Shown in pieces: positions 11,844 through 24,200 of a stretch of DNA of 64,000 bases (the first letter of the stretch is position 1; each line of letters opens with the position of its first letter). Below the pieces are notes generated by a model. It did not search any database, was not told the DNA's origin, and saw nothing but the letters and a program-made list of their open reading frames with translations. The stretch comes from Isoetes taiwanensis (lineage: Eukaryota > Streptophyta > Lycopodiopsida > Isoetales > Isoetaceae): positions 1,487,257 to 1,551,256 of the forward strand of contig JAJEKV010000042.1 in NCBI GenBank assembly GCA_021234155.1. Direction: 5' to 3'. The translations under genes and the position numbers were made by a program.

Positions 11844-12364
11844 TTAGTTTTTAGATTTGTCTTTTTAATCCCGGGTTTCATTTGTAAAGCTTTTTTGATT
11901 ATTGAGAACTATTTTTTTGTAAAGTTTTTTGATTAACAGAACTCCTCTTCCCTACAACTGTACTTGTAACTATTTTTTTTGCTTTTAACTGTTCTCTTAG
12001 TTTCCACTGTTCTTTTAGTTAACTGAACTATTTCTATCCTTTTCTGTATAGGTATAAGAAACATGTTTGGTACTTAGTTTGCAACTCAAGTTTTTGGTGC
12101 AACTCAAGTTAATGACAGTTTTTGTCATTAATTATAAAATGCAAAGTACAAATACTGAAATAGTATACCAAAACAAACATTAAAGCCAACAAGGAATTTC
12201 AAGGTGCAAAATTTATGATCTGCACACTAACAAAATATGGTAACTAGCAGCCAATAGGAAAATATGTTCAGAGTATTTTTCTTTAAATGCATCTTGAAGC
12301 TGTTCATACCATGCCATGCCATGCCCCATACCCTGCACCATACCATGCCTCACACTATCATATT
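11844..12364. other. No feature seen
   Basis: AT-rich sequence with T-runs downstream of the small ORF; no open frame of note. Confidence 0.4.
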
Positions 12365-12680
12365 CACCAGAACGAGCACATCCCACCACACGCCACACCA
12401 TTCACCACACACCCCACCACACACCACACCATTCACCACACACCATACACCATAGACCATACACCAACTATCATATTCACCAGAACGAGCACATCCCACA
12501 ACACACCACACCATTCACCACACACCCCACCACACACCACACCATTCACCACACACCATACACCATACACCAAATGGTGGAGTGTGGAGCGGTGGTGGAG
12601 TGTGGTGGTGGGGGGTGGTGGTATGGTGTGTGCTGGTGGTGGGGTGTGGTGGTGGGGGGTGGTGGTGGTGGTGTGTGTAG
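12365..12680. repeat. CA-rich then TG-rich low-complexity tract
   Basis: About 190 bp of ACCACACACC-type repeats including an internal duplication (CATATTCACCAGAACGAGCA at about 12359 and 12473), switching near 12572 (CCAAATGG) to TGTGGTGG-type repeats. The two halves are roughly reverse complements, so the tract can fold back. His-rich and Val/Gly-rich frames across it are compositional artefacts. Confidence 0.8.
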
Positions 12681-13392
12681 CAGGGTTGCCCTTAAGGCCA
12701 AATTTGTCTAAGCATAATTTAGAAGGTTGGGCGAATAATAGAGTTGCAAGATTAGTTATGCTGGCGAATGTTTTCTAGACATGAATTTTTTTTATAGAAA
12801 TCTAGGCGAATCATGGCCAATATTATTTTGCCAAGATTTAGGTGTCTTTATTTTCCAAGTGCAATTTATGTGGTGAAATTTTATTCATCGGCATCCATAT
12901 TTAATCAAGGACACAAACACATTATAACTATACTTGCATGATGCAATACCACAACTTAACCTTTATAAATGAGAATGTGGCTTATCCTTATAGATAAAAT
13001 AAATCTATGAAAAAGAAGGTCTGTAAAAAAAATGCTCTCCAGTGCATCCTTAGAAGAAGTATTTGAAACACAATAGCTACAAAAATGACTCTTAAAATTA
13101 TCATATGTACCTGGATAGATATGAGAATAGATTGGGTTATGAAGAAAACCTAGAATATTAGGCGATTCCTTAAGAAATCTTCGAGAAGGAGGGTAGAGGA
13201 TAAGGCTAACCCATAGTTATGACGCTTAGTGGATGTGGCGAATTTTCAAGTGGAGTGAGATTTGTTTGTAGAAAAGTTGGCTAATTTTATTTTTTTCATC
13301 TATAACAGGCCCTACTAAACCATAGCATCGAAATTTCTCGATACCCTTAAAAAATAGCGTTTTGGCGAACTTTCGTCCTTAAGGGCTACCCT
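12681..13392. mobile_element. hAT-like non-autonomous DNA transposon (712 bp)
   Basis: Terminal inverted repeats begin CAGGGTTGCCCTTAAGG at the left and end CCTTAAGGGCTACCCTG at the right. The element is flanked by an exact 8-bp duplication GTGTGTAG (12673-12680 and 13393-13400). An 8-bp duplication and CAGGG termini are hallmarks of the hAT superfamily. There is no transposase frame, so it depended on another element. Confidence 0.87.
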
Positions 13393-13592
13393 GGTGTGTA
13401 GTGGTGTGTGGTGGTATGATGTGGTGTGGTGGAGTGTGGTGGTGGGGTGTGGTGGTGGTGGTGTGGTGTTGTGGTGGTGGTGGTGGTGGTGTGGTGTGGT
13501 GTTGTGGATTGTGGTGTGATGTGGTGTAGTGGAGTGTGGTGTAGTGGAGTGTGGTGGTAGTGGTGAAGTGTGGTGGAGGGGTGTGGTGTGGT
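13393..13592. repeat. TG-rich low-complexity tract
   Basis: GTGTGGTGGTGG-type repeats that continue the tract at 12580-12680. The hAT-like element inserted into what was one tract. Confidence 0.8.
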
Positions 13593-15998
13593 ACAAGGTC
13601 ATAAAATATCAGTCGAAACAATCAAGTAACTGTTTTGATTGACCAAAAAGGGTACAAGGCTTCTTTAAATTAGAAATCTTTTTTCTTCAAAAAAAAAAAA
13701 AATCAGAAATCTTTCTCTTTTTTAGCACGCCAGCCTAACCAAGCTTAGAGGCTTTCTTGCAATTTTAGCTTGTCCACGTAGCACCTCCACCTCAACAAAA
13801 ATCGATGTGGCATTAACTATTACCGTTAGATTCTCTTTTTTCAACATCTAGGGCTACAGAAATTAGAAAATCCCATAACAAAAGGCACGGAGATGCATAA
13901 GGTCACGGCCTATTTGTCGGATCTTTTAAAAACCACGAAGATCGATCCTCCCTGCTAAACAATGCCAGGCTATGGCCGAAGCCCTCATCCTCCTTATCCA
14001 TGCGCTGCTTTGCCATAGCCATAGCCAGAGGCTCCACGCCAGACATTCAATTCCTAGTCCGTATTTTTTTTCCATTATCCTGCTGTGTTATTTTGCAAAC
14101 CCAGGTTGTGGCTTTTGGAGCACTCCCAAATCTTTCATGTTTCGTCCGACTGTTATCGTGGTGGGCTGTTATCGTGGCTGTTTATGTGGCTCTGTGGAGG
14201 CATGTGTTTTCTGCAAATGCGTGATCATGCCTTCTTTCTAGTTCGTCCTTAAGAACAGAGCTGCAAGTGCTTCGACTTTGCCCAAGCTAGGACTCTTGTA
14301 TACAAAAGTAAGGTGTGCATATAGATTCATAATGCAGCACATACTTGCCGATGATCTTTTTGATTTGGTTCCCGATGCAAAATTCGAAGTATCTTTTCTA
14401 GCCTTCTGATGACATGTAGAAACTTAGAATTGTATGTGGCTTTTGCAAAATGCCAATCGTGATTGGCATTTCAAAGCAATCTTTTTAATCGGAGATTGGC
14501 TCCAAAATCATATCATCCAATTTCGCAATCTCTTGACACCACAACTTGTAATTTTCATTGTCTTTGTCTTTCTACATGTTTCTCTTTGTTATCTCTTTAT
14601 CCCTTAGTGACAATTTTATAACAGTTTTATTGGTGTGCTTTCTGGTTTTGTCCTGCAGAGAAATATCATTTTGTCCAAATTGCTGAACATTTTTGCACAA
14701 CGATTAAGCACATGGTTTGGTTTAAGTACTTTATCTTTTCTCTTGTAATTGTTGCTTTAGTATTTAACCAGAAAGGGGGTTCAATGCCCAGACATGTAGA
14801 ATTGAGCAGGCTTTTGCATTGGTTTGTCAGGCTATCCGTTGCAAAGCTAAAGCTTTTGTGGAGGGATTTCTCGGTATGCAGATGCTTTCAAGTTTCTACG
14901 ATATCGACCTATCCTAGGTTCTAGGTAATGTTAGCAGAGTTATTATGCCTTCTCTATTTTCGAAGTAATGTATTTATGTTATCTCATTTCCAGATGTAAT
15001 CTCATAGATAAATCATTTGCATACAGTTCTTTATTTAACAAAACAGTTTTTATCTATAGACTGGAATTTGTTAAACTACTACTCGAATTTGTTGACCTAC
15101 TACTGGAATTTGTTGACCTACTTTTTTACTTAGGTTGTATTTTCAACGCTTGTGACATGGTTGAGTACACAGGAAGAAGCTGCCACACAAGGAGGCCTGA
15201 TGAAGGATGAACTTGAGAATGCACCTAAAATGAATCTTAGTTTTTCTAATCTTTGTTTAAGGAGATGCAACGAAGCTACTGCAATCCAGTAGGTATTGTC
15301 TGGGTTTTTATCTCGAGTTACATCCAGAATGATAGCTCTATGTTTCCTCCTTTTTCCATCTAGAATTTGCTTAGTCTACCAAGAACCAGATGGCGATATT
15401 TGTAGGCTGCAGAATATTGTCAATTGTTTCTCTTTGATGTTTTACGAACAATCTAGTTTTACGCCAAGCTAATTTCTTGTAGTTGGATCATCCATATGAG
15501 TACAATACTTGCTGCTTGCAGCAGTGGAGAAACGAGTACATTTATTCCTAGAGATATTTTTATGTCAAGTCTTTACATATCAAGTCTTAATTTTACGTTA
15601 TCAGCTGATATTTTCATTTACTAGCTCAGACATTTTTTCGAATCTTATGGTGTTCAAGCTTGGGCATTATTTAAGCCAATCTATTTATTAAGACACCCAA
15701 ATCGGCTTGCATTGGGTGCAGTAAATGGGGTGCTGAGCCACAATAGCATGAACTCAACAAATAAAAGGTATGCGGCATGTTATTGCTCACTACATGTTGT
15801 TTATAGAATTCTATTTATTTTCTCTTTTGACTCCTGGTTAATGGTTTTCTGAATTTTACTATTTTCCTGCAAAGAGCGGCTTTTTAATCCTTTATCTCCT
15901 TTTGCACGTTCTCCATGGCGACTTGATCCATTCTTGTCCTTTGGCAAGGATGGGTCTTCTTCTTTGCTTCAGGTTGTGACCTTCGGCCTCTCTTTTTA
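13593..15998. other. Host sequence, no supported gene
   Basis: Mostly AT-rich. A short tandem repeat of about 18 bp (CTACTGGAATTTGTTGAC) occurs three times at about 15062-15122. Frames at 13972-14241, 14712-14924 and 14968-15210 match nothing I recognise. Confidence 0.4.
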
Positions 15999-16523
15999 TT
16001 GGTTGTTTTGAAATATATGGGGAAAATAAAATGGCAATGGCATTATTACTCATTTGTGGGCACGAACATTCAGGGCATGAACTTGCCACTCGATGAAGGC
16101 GGCGATGATGCACTAGGCATCAGGATGCATATGACAGGGCATGCTACAACAACATATTCAAAAGCAGAAGCAGTTTTGAAGACATCAAGTGATCCGTTAA
16201 CACAAATGGTAACACCACTTTCAGTTTGCAAAATGAGAATTGGGGAAAAGATTTTTGCCTATGACTTGAAAGAAAATATGGCGGCTGATTCGCCTGCATC
16301 ATATTTGAATTGGCTGCTCCCATTTTTTGTTATCCAGTATATTGCACTGAATATTGATAAACGTTTGCAGCCATTTCAGAATGAGCTTTATTCTCCAAGC
16401 ATGGATTTGACGAGCTTGCTGTTCCATGGATCTTCTACTCAGGATGAAATGCAGCAGTCTATGACAAGTGCTTTATTAGACCCTTATAGTCCTTCCATGT
16501 ATCTGCTGAAAGAATATAGATAA
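15999..16523 (+). CDS. 174-aa ORF of unknown function
   Basis: The longest open frame between 5.3 and 27 kb. It is not low-complexity: an acidic stretch (LDEGGDDALG, about residues 31-40) is followed by a hydrophobic segment (YLNWLLPFFVIQYIAL, about 102-117) that could be a membrane helix, then a polar C-terminus ending LLKEYR. The sequence before the ATG reads open without obvious splice sites. It resembles no family I know and could be an exon, a transposon remnant or chance. Function not assigned. Confidence 0.25.
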   Translation: MVVLKYMGKIKWQWHYYSFVGTNIQGMNLPLDEGGDDALGIRMHMTGHATTTYSKAEAVLKTSSDPLTQMVTPLSVCKMRIGEKIFAYDLKENMAADSPASYLNWLLPFFVIQYIALNIDKRLQPFQNELYSPSMDLTSLLFHGSSTQDEMQQSMTSALLDPYSPSMYLLKEYR

Positions 16524-18117
16524 TGACATACTTAGTAACTTGTTCATAGTAGAAAGACTGATGTGACTGTAATAAGTCATCATTTGTACTACTTTAGTTA
16601 ACTGAGTGAATGGAGCTTAAAGCTAGACTCGTAAACACAGTCATAGACTACGGCCCATGCTATAGAAAGAGCACTGCCCATGCCATACCCATGCAACAGC
16701 AGGACCGTTGCATATTAATGTGAATCTGCAAAAGTTGCCTGGGTATGGAGTTTATATATTTTGTGTATTTTGACAACTCTGGTTTGCTGTCTAGTGCAAG
16801 CTTGTTTGCATTGCTGGCTACAAATAGCTACAGACATTATATCTTATTTGCTACATATTCTTAGGGATGGTTATTCATTCATTATTAGGTGTGACCGTTG
16901 GGTGAACATGTCTCAACATCGTGAACCTTTATCGTAATAACACAACATTGTTTCCTCTTAACACGTTCCTACATCCATCCCTTGCTTTCCTTTTAGGCAA
17001 CCCTGCTCCTTTATTAGCTTTATCATTGAGTAACCGTGTCATAATTCATAACGTCATGAACTTGTCACCTCACATTTAGCACAAGAAGAATTGTCTTCGT
17101 GCATGCTTTTTACCTCACATTTTGCGCAAAAAGAAATGTCTTTGTGATAGTTTGCATGCTATTGTACGATGGAACAACTTATATGCTCATGTTGTAAAAT
17201 GAGAAAGCTGCCTTGGTTAAACAAGATTCCACCATGTTTTTTAACAAAATATCTAAATAGCCCTTTGATATTGCAATAGGATTATCTAAATAGCCCTTCG
17301 GTATTGCAATGGGATTACTTTATTTGATCCATCTTTCATATTGCATTTCTCTTTAAAGCTATCCATTTGGAACACCTATTCTTGAATTTTGATAAATGAT
17401 TTATTGTCAAACTAGACGAAACATTTACTATATTTTGTGTGTTGTCCATTGAATTTACAAAGGGATGATTTTGTTGTCTTTTTTGGAAAAATTCTTTGGT
17501 TATTCATGTAATTCTCAAAATAAGACCCAAAATTCAAATACATCTTACGGGATATGTACGTAATAGATGGCTTTTCAATATAGTAGATCTAACCAATGAT
17601 TGGATCCCTATGTAACCCTACACCTTATACATCTCAAACAATATGTTTTTACTGGTAGCAAACGTATCTGACATAAAAGAACTACTGATACCTAAAATGC
17701 AAGACCATCATTAAAAAATATTTAATACATTGAATAACCTGGCAACAGCCCCTGGCGTGCCTTTTTGCTAGTTTTTTTTTTTTTTTTGGAGGTAAGGTGT
17801 TTTTTATATTCATAATTATAACTTACATAGTCATAAAGTATACTATCAGTAGTATACTATTCTGCATAGTGTCATTTACACATTCCTTATGATAGGAAAT
17901 GTGAACACAAATCAGCAATCAGAGGACTGCTGGCTGATACGTTCTTTCGGATTGGCATCACAATGCGTGACCAAAGCATCTATTAGAAATTGTCGTCGTG
18001 ACAGGGCGTATTCATGAGAGAACTATTTAGATGTAATCTGTGACATCCATAAATAAGGTTAGAAATATTTAAAGGAACATGAGATGCAGTACATACAAGG
18101 GAAGGCATACAACTTAC
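16524..18117. other. Host sequence, little visible
   Basis: AT-rich. A short duplication of ATCTAAATAGCCCTT...ATTGCAAT...GGATT (period about 36 bp) occurs at about 17249-17315, and a T-run at 17771-17788. It may contain the 3' exons of the minus-strand C48-like gene, but I could not place them. Confidence 0.35.
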
Positions 18118-18204
18118 TTCCATATCTCTACCAGAGACAAGAGCTTCAACATATTTGTGCATAAATCCCATCACATACAACCCACATGATGTTAAATCGG
18201 GCTG
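18118..18204 (-). CDS. Exon with C48 catalytic cysteine motif
   Basis: On the minus strand an acceptor ...CCATAG precedes an exon reading QPDLTSCGLYVMGFMHKYVE and ending at GAA before donor GTAAGTTG. Q-P-D/N-x-x-x-C-G-x-[YF]-V is the oxyanion Gln and nucleophile Cys signature of Ulp1-family proteases. Length is 87 nt. Confidence 0.55.
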
Positions 18205-21200
18205 CTATGGCACCTCTACTTGCTGAATCCGATTAACATTATTTCTCTTCATCAAATCGACGCCTCTAGATACTTGACCGATCGATGTGGTTAACATTTG
18301 TGTGTGCGACCTACATATCCGCGAAATTTAGCAGACCCGAATTAGCGAAGAAAAGCAAAGCAACAACTTAAAGTATTACATACCCTTTGATTGCTTTCTC
18401 GTTAAAACGATATCTTGTAAGAGGATTCAAGGCGTGAATTCACGGGTGCGGTAGGATCTTGGAATCAGATGGTGCGAGCGTAAAAACAGCCAGCACAAAA
18501 TGGTCATTCTCAAGGATAGGTGCAAGGATATCATGGCATTTAGCTACCACAATCCCCTTCATCCCTGATTTCACTATTTCAATGACATTCAGTGATCCTT
18601 CAGCTGATTTACCCTTTCTTTTGCTGTTGGTAGCTTCTCTAAACCTTATATAGTTGTAAGCAGGATAAAAAAAGATTTTGCTCTTCCACTCGAAAGGCAA
18701 TGTCTCATACAAGCACCTGGATTAGATTAAGATTAACATTAGAGACAAGGAATACACACTCACCCCGGTTTTTGGTCCACTGTTGAAAACATCACTTTTG
18801 GTAGGTCTACATGTCCTGTTTTCAAAGAATCCTACATGTGGATTTGTGGAGGTATGGTTTTGTTCGATAATGGTGTTCTTTTTTCAGTAGACTAAAACAT
18901 CCACTGTTGTTTTGTAGTTTCTTCTATTGTGACATGTCATTTTATAATACAATCCACTATAGGAAAGAATACTTGAATTTCTACATGTCTAATAATTCTA
19001 TTGTCACATGTCTTTATAGATGTAGGAAAGAATATTTGATTCTCTACATGTCCTATACTTCCATTCACATGTCTTTATAGTAGTAGGACAGAGTACTTTA
19101 TTTGCTAAGGCATTGTAGGAAAGAATACATGAATTACGACATGTGTAATACTTCTATTGTCACATGTCTTTATAGAAGTAGGAAAGAATACTTGATTCTC
19201 TACATGTCGTATGCTTCCATGTCACATGTCTTTATAGTAGTAGGACAGAGTACTTTATTTGCTAAGGCATTGTAGGAAAGAATACATGAATTACGACATG
19301 TGTAATACTTCTATTGTCACATGTCTTTATAGAAGTAGGAAAGAATACTTAATTCTCTACATGTCCTATCCTTCCATATCACGGGTCTTTATAGTGGTAG
19401 GACAGAGTACTTGATTTGCTACATGTGATGCATGTGCACGATCACATGTCCTTATACTAGTATTCCATGTAAGACAAGTTACTTTAACTACAATTACTTA
19501 ACACCTATTTTTGCATAACAAAGCCATCAAGAATTTGATTTGTATTCCTTGAGGGGGTCTTGGGGACCTTTGCAACAAATCCCTAAGCATTAATGTCATA
19601 GGACCACGCAAAATCCTAACAATATCCTAACATTTTGGATATTGTTAGAGAAAGACCATTAAACCACGCCTACATTTTTGCATAACAAACCATTAAGAAT
19701 TGTGAGATGTATTTCTTTATGGAGGAAAGGACCATTGCAACAAATCCCCAAGCATTAAAATGGCAAGACCATGCAATATCCCAACATTATTCCCCCATTT
19801 TGGATATCGTTAGTGGAACACCATTAAACCGTTCCTACATCTTGGTATAATTTAGACCATTAAGAATTTGAGATGTAATTGTTTATGGGGAATAGGACCA
19901 TTGCAACAAATCCCCAAGCATTATAAAATGGCAAGACTACGCAATATCCTAACATTATCCCCCCATTTTGGATATCATTAGTGGAACACCATTAAACCAT
20001 GCCTACATTAGAGGTAATTTGAGATCTCATTTTGTCCCATTAAGGGATGCTTAAAAAGCCACATCAGCTTTTTAAACTGTCCAATAAGAGAAGAGCTCTA
20101 GTGTATTTTATTCCAGTATTATGTGGCAGCAGTAATTAATGCAGTTCTAACTAACTTTTGCAGTGTTATTTTTCTACTATAACTTTTGATCAAAAACTCC
20201 GATTCGAACACTATTTGTGGCAATGGATTCGTCTCCTCAAGATCTTTCTAATGACAACCCATTGTTATATCTTTTGGGATGTAAATATATAAGAAAAGAG
20301 CAAAAAACCATATTTTTTAAGGTTAACACATATGGCTTGTATTGAAATACATCATAACCATATATCACTTGAAAGATCTTTTCATTCTGCATCTAATGCA
20401 ACAAACGCCGCAGCATTTTCATGAGTAGATCAAAAGTTATAGGAAAAAAACGACAGCAATGAAGTTGTTAATGCTGCATTAATTGCAGTTTGATGTAGAG
20501 TACTCATTCTATTGGAGGATTCTTATGGGGACAAAAGGAGATCTCAAATTACCTCTAACTAGTTGGTACTAATAAATAACAATGATCAAGACTCGCCTAG
20601 CTTTCTATAACTAGAAATTGAAGTCGGAATAAATTCGCCAACATAACTAATCTCGAATACCTAAGATTCGCCTACCATTCTAAATTACACCTATGCAACA
20701 ACATGCCACGTAGGCTCTAATACGCCAACGTGGCTCCACCATGCCACCTAGGCTCTAACATGCCACCTAGGGTCAAGCATGCCACATCAGCTCCAACATG
20801 CCAAATACGCTCCAACATGCCAAGTTCTCCAACATGCCAATGTGGGTCAGGCATGGCACCTAGGCTCAAGCATGCCATCTAGGCACTCCGAGTGGGGATA
20901 TGGCACGTAAACCCTATGCCTTGCCAGGTTATTGTAGGGTTTACGTTATGGAGGTCGGATAGGAAAATTGAGTTCCCGGAGGGGGGATGGGGGGGATTGG
21001 CATTTGCCCTCCCAGAGGAGCGCTGATAGGAAAGGCTGCCTTGACAACCTTTCTGAGGTCCATCTCCTGGGGTCTGGCCTCTCCCCTCTGGTGAGAAAGC
21101 TGCGCAAAGTCCTGGCCTGGTTCGAGTTGGGGAAGTGTGTCAGCGCTTTAAGTTCTTCTGATCCCTTTATTCTACTCCTTGCCAAACTCCTCTACCAAAA

Positions 21201-24200
21201 ATTTCAAAGGTTATCATATTTCTTGCATAGAGTCCTAGTCATCATGTCCATGTCACCACCATCTAGCCATGTCATCCAAAATTTGCCAACATCACCCAAT
21301 GAAAAGACCAGAGATGGACATCTTTTCATTTTTGGTCTAGTCAAAACTTGGCCTTGCTTTCTTAGCATGCCATGTCACCACTTGGAGTGCCACATGGGCT
21401 TCAACATGCCACCTAACATGCCAACGTGGCTCAAACATGTCAGCGGCTCCAACATGCCACCTAGGCTCAAACATGCCACCTAGGCTCAAACATGCCAAGG
21501 TGGCTCAAACATGCCACCTAGGCTCACACATGCCACCTAGTCTCCAACATGCCACATAGTCTCCAATATGCCATCTAGCCTTAAACATTCCAAGGTGGCT
21601 CAAACATGCCACGTGGGCTCCAACATGCCACCTAGGCTCCAACATGCCAAGGTGGCTCAAACATGCCAAGATGGCTCCAATATGCCACGCGGGTTCCAAC
21701 ATGCCATCGAACATGCCAAGGTGGCTCAAACATGCCATCTAGGCTCCAACATGCCACCTAGGCTCCTAGGTGGCATGTTGAGCCCTGCGTGGGCATGTTT
21801 GAGCCACCTGCTGCATGTTTGAGCCACCTTGGCATGTTGGAGCCTAGATGGCATGTTGGAGCCTGCGTGGCATGTTTAAGCCACCTTGTCATGTTTGAGC
21901 CGAGTGGCATGTTTGAGCCACCTTTGGCATGTGGGAGCCTAGCTGGCATGTTGGGAGCCCACGTGGCATGTTTGAGCCATCTTGGCATGTTCGAGCCGTG
22001 TGGCAAGTTTGAGCCACCTTGGCGCTTGATTGTGGAAAGCTAAGAGGCGCAGATTCCTGAGGGCGCCATCATGTCAAATACATGGTAGCTGTCTTTGAGG
22101 CTATCGCATTGACTATACATGTCCACAAGTGCATTTCCAATGCAGATATTGAACTGACCTCCATTTTGTATGATATGAGTATGTATCCATTTCCCATATC
22201 CTCAGGATCGCAGACTGGCACATGTAGGATTGCAGACTAGCACATGCAATGTTGAGAAATGCTATATGGTTTGGCGATGGGATTTCCCATATGATTTCGT
22301 TAAAAAGGTCCAATGCCTCCTTATGCATGTTGAGCACATCGTCCAATTATTGTATTCCATGAAATAATGTCACGACTATGCATTCTTTGGAATACGTTCT
22401 GTGCATCCAACATGTTCCTGCAACTATCTTACAAGTATTCGTTGTTCAGGGAATATTCCTACCTCTCAGCAAATCTTAGCCGTCCATCAAGGATATTCCC
22501 AGCATATTCCCTAGATCTCCCTCACCGTGCCTAGAGTTTGCCCTGGGGGCAATCCAAAAATCCTATTAGAGTATAAGACAATCCAAAATCGGCATGTCTA
22601 CTCAATCGTACATCGCTAACAGTCTCTTCGCATAGAAGAACAGTCTTTTCCAAAAATTGCAATCATCACAGGGGTCGATGTGAACCATGTATATAGCCAA
22701 CCTAATGTGGTGCCTATAGTAGCTAGCTCTAATGTATAGGTATGGTTTGGTATCATGTGTAATTACTATATATTTATGTGCATGTTACAATGACTAATAT
22801 GCCCTCTGCTATCTATAACAGTGCGCCATGCAGTTTCTTTTGACATGGCTGAGTGATCAGAGATGGGGGCGGCTCTGATGAAGCGTTTAGAAGAGCCATC
22901 TTTGCCGCCAAGTCCATCATTCAAATGCCATGAAGTCGCTGAGCCCTGCATTTAGATGCCCGCTTCAAACCATCGGTTGGGAAGAAAGAAGTAGTCCTCT
23001 GTTTTTCCCTTTTGTCAGTTTCTTTTTTGCTTGCAAAGGCAAATCCAAAATGGATTATTGGGCCATAGCTATGGCTCACAGGCAGAGCAGTTCATTCGAT
23101 AGCTTGCTTGAATAATTGACCAGGGAAGTACTACCCTGCCATACCCGAGCTCTATTTTCTAAATATGTGCACGTATGGATCGAGATGACAAAAGGGACGA
23201 TTGTTTTTCTGTTGTGCCCTACTTCCTCCAAGTGCATGAGAAGGCATGGCTCCACCGGCTGCTGCATCGCCTCCTTCTCTGAAAGAAAAGAACTGACGAG
23301 CCATATCCATAGCCATAGCCGCTCCTGCTCCTTCTGTTTGTAATTTCAGCAACTATATATTATGCAAAGGAAAGTTCCTTGTCTTGAAATATTAGGAATA
23401 TTCCCTTGTCTGCGCTGCGGCTTCGCCATTTGGGCGCCACCTCAGGAAATTTCCTAGTGGAATTCCTCAAGTAGAACTTTCCCTAGTACATTAGATTTGT
23501 GAGAAAAAAAACCACAACCATATTATATTTTTATGAACGTGCATCTCATCAACGGCTGAGATGGGCCAAGATGGACGGCCTGGATTTCGATCCAGGTCAT
23601 CTCATCCTATTGGTCGATGTTTCCCGCCTTTCCATTGATGGCTTTCATTTTGACTACTCTGCCTTGGCGCTCAACTATGGCCGACTATTCTGCCTTGGTG
23701 CTCAGTGCTCAGGTATCTCCCATTTCTTAGCTCCGGTGGCTATGGTGCTCCTGCCATGCATGCCCTCTGTTTCCTTGGCGCCTGCTTCCACGGCCTCTGT
23801 CACGACCTCTGCTTCCATGGCCTCTGAACCCACGACCTCTACTTCCTTCGGGCAGCTATGGCTCCGAAGACATCGAACCTGCAGATCAATGCCTTCTTTG
23901 GCTTCGGGGATTCATCATTCTTCTTGCCCTTTGCATCAATAATGTGCTTACAGATGACAGTCTTCATCTTGAAGAAAATTAAAAAGCAAAGGTAAGCTTG
24001 AGGTTTTTTAAAATTTGATGTTAATTTAGAGATTCAATGCAAGTATTTTGATGTTGTTTATGGCGCATGCAGGGCTTACAGAATTAAGGAAATTATGGTT
24101 TCGCTGGAGGATTGAGGAATCCCAATTTTCTTTCCACAGGTCAGGCCTTGAAGATTACAATTTAGTCATTCTGTCTAGTCCATTGACGTCTTCATGTGAT

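Noticed and set aside
12213-12778. His/Thr-rich and Val/Gly-rich open frames of up to 163 codons on both strands
   Set aside because: They arise from the CA/TG repeat tract; every frame is open because of composition.
13315-13621. His/Pro/Thr-rich minus-strand frames
   Set aside because: Same low-complexity cause.
21505-22043. Met/His/Leu-rich frames with regular repeats on both strands
   Set aside because: Translation of the 20-bp inverted array, not a repeat protein.
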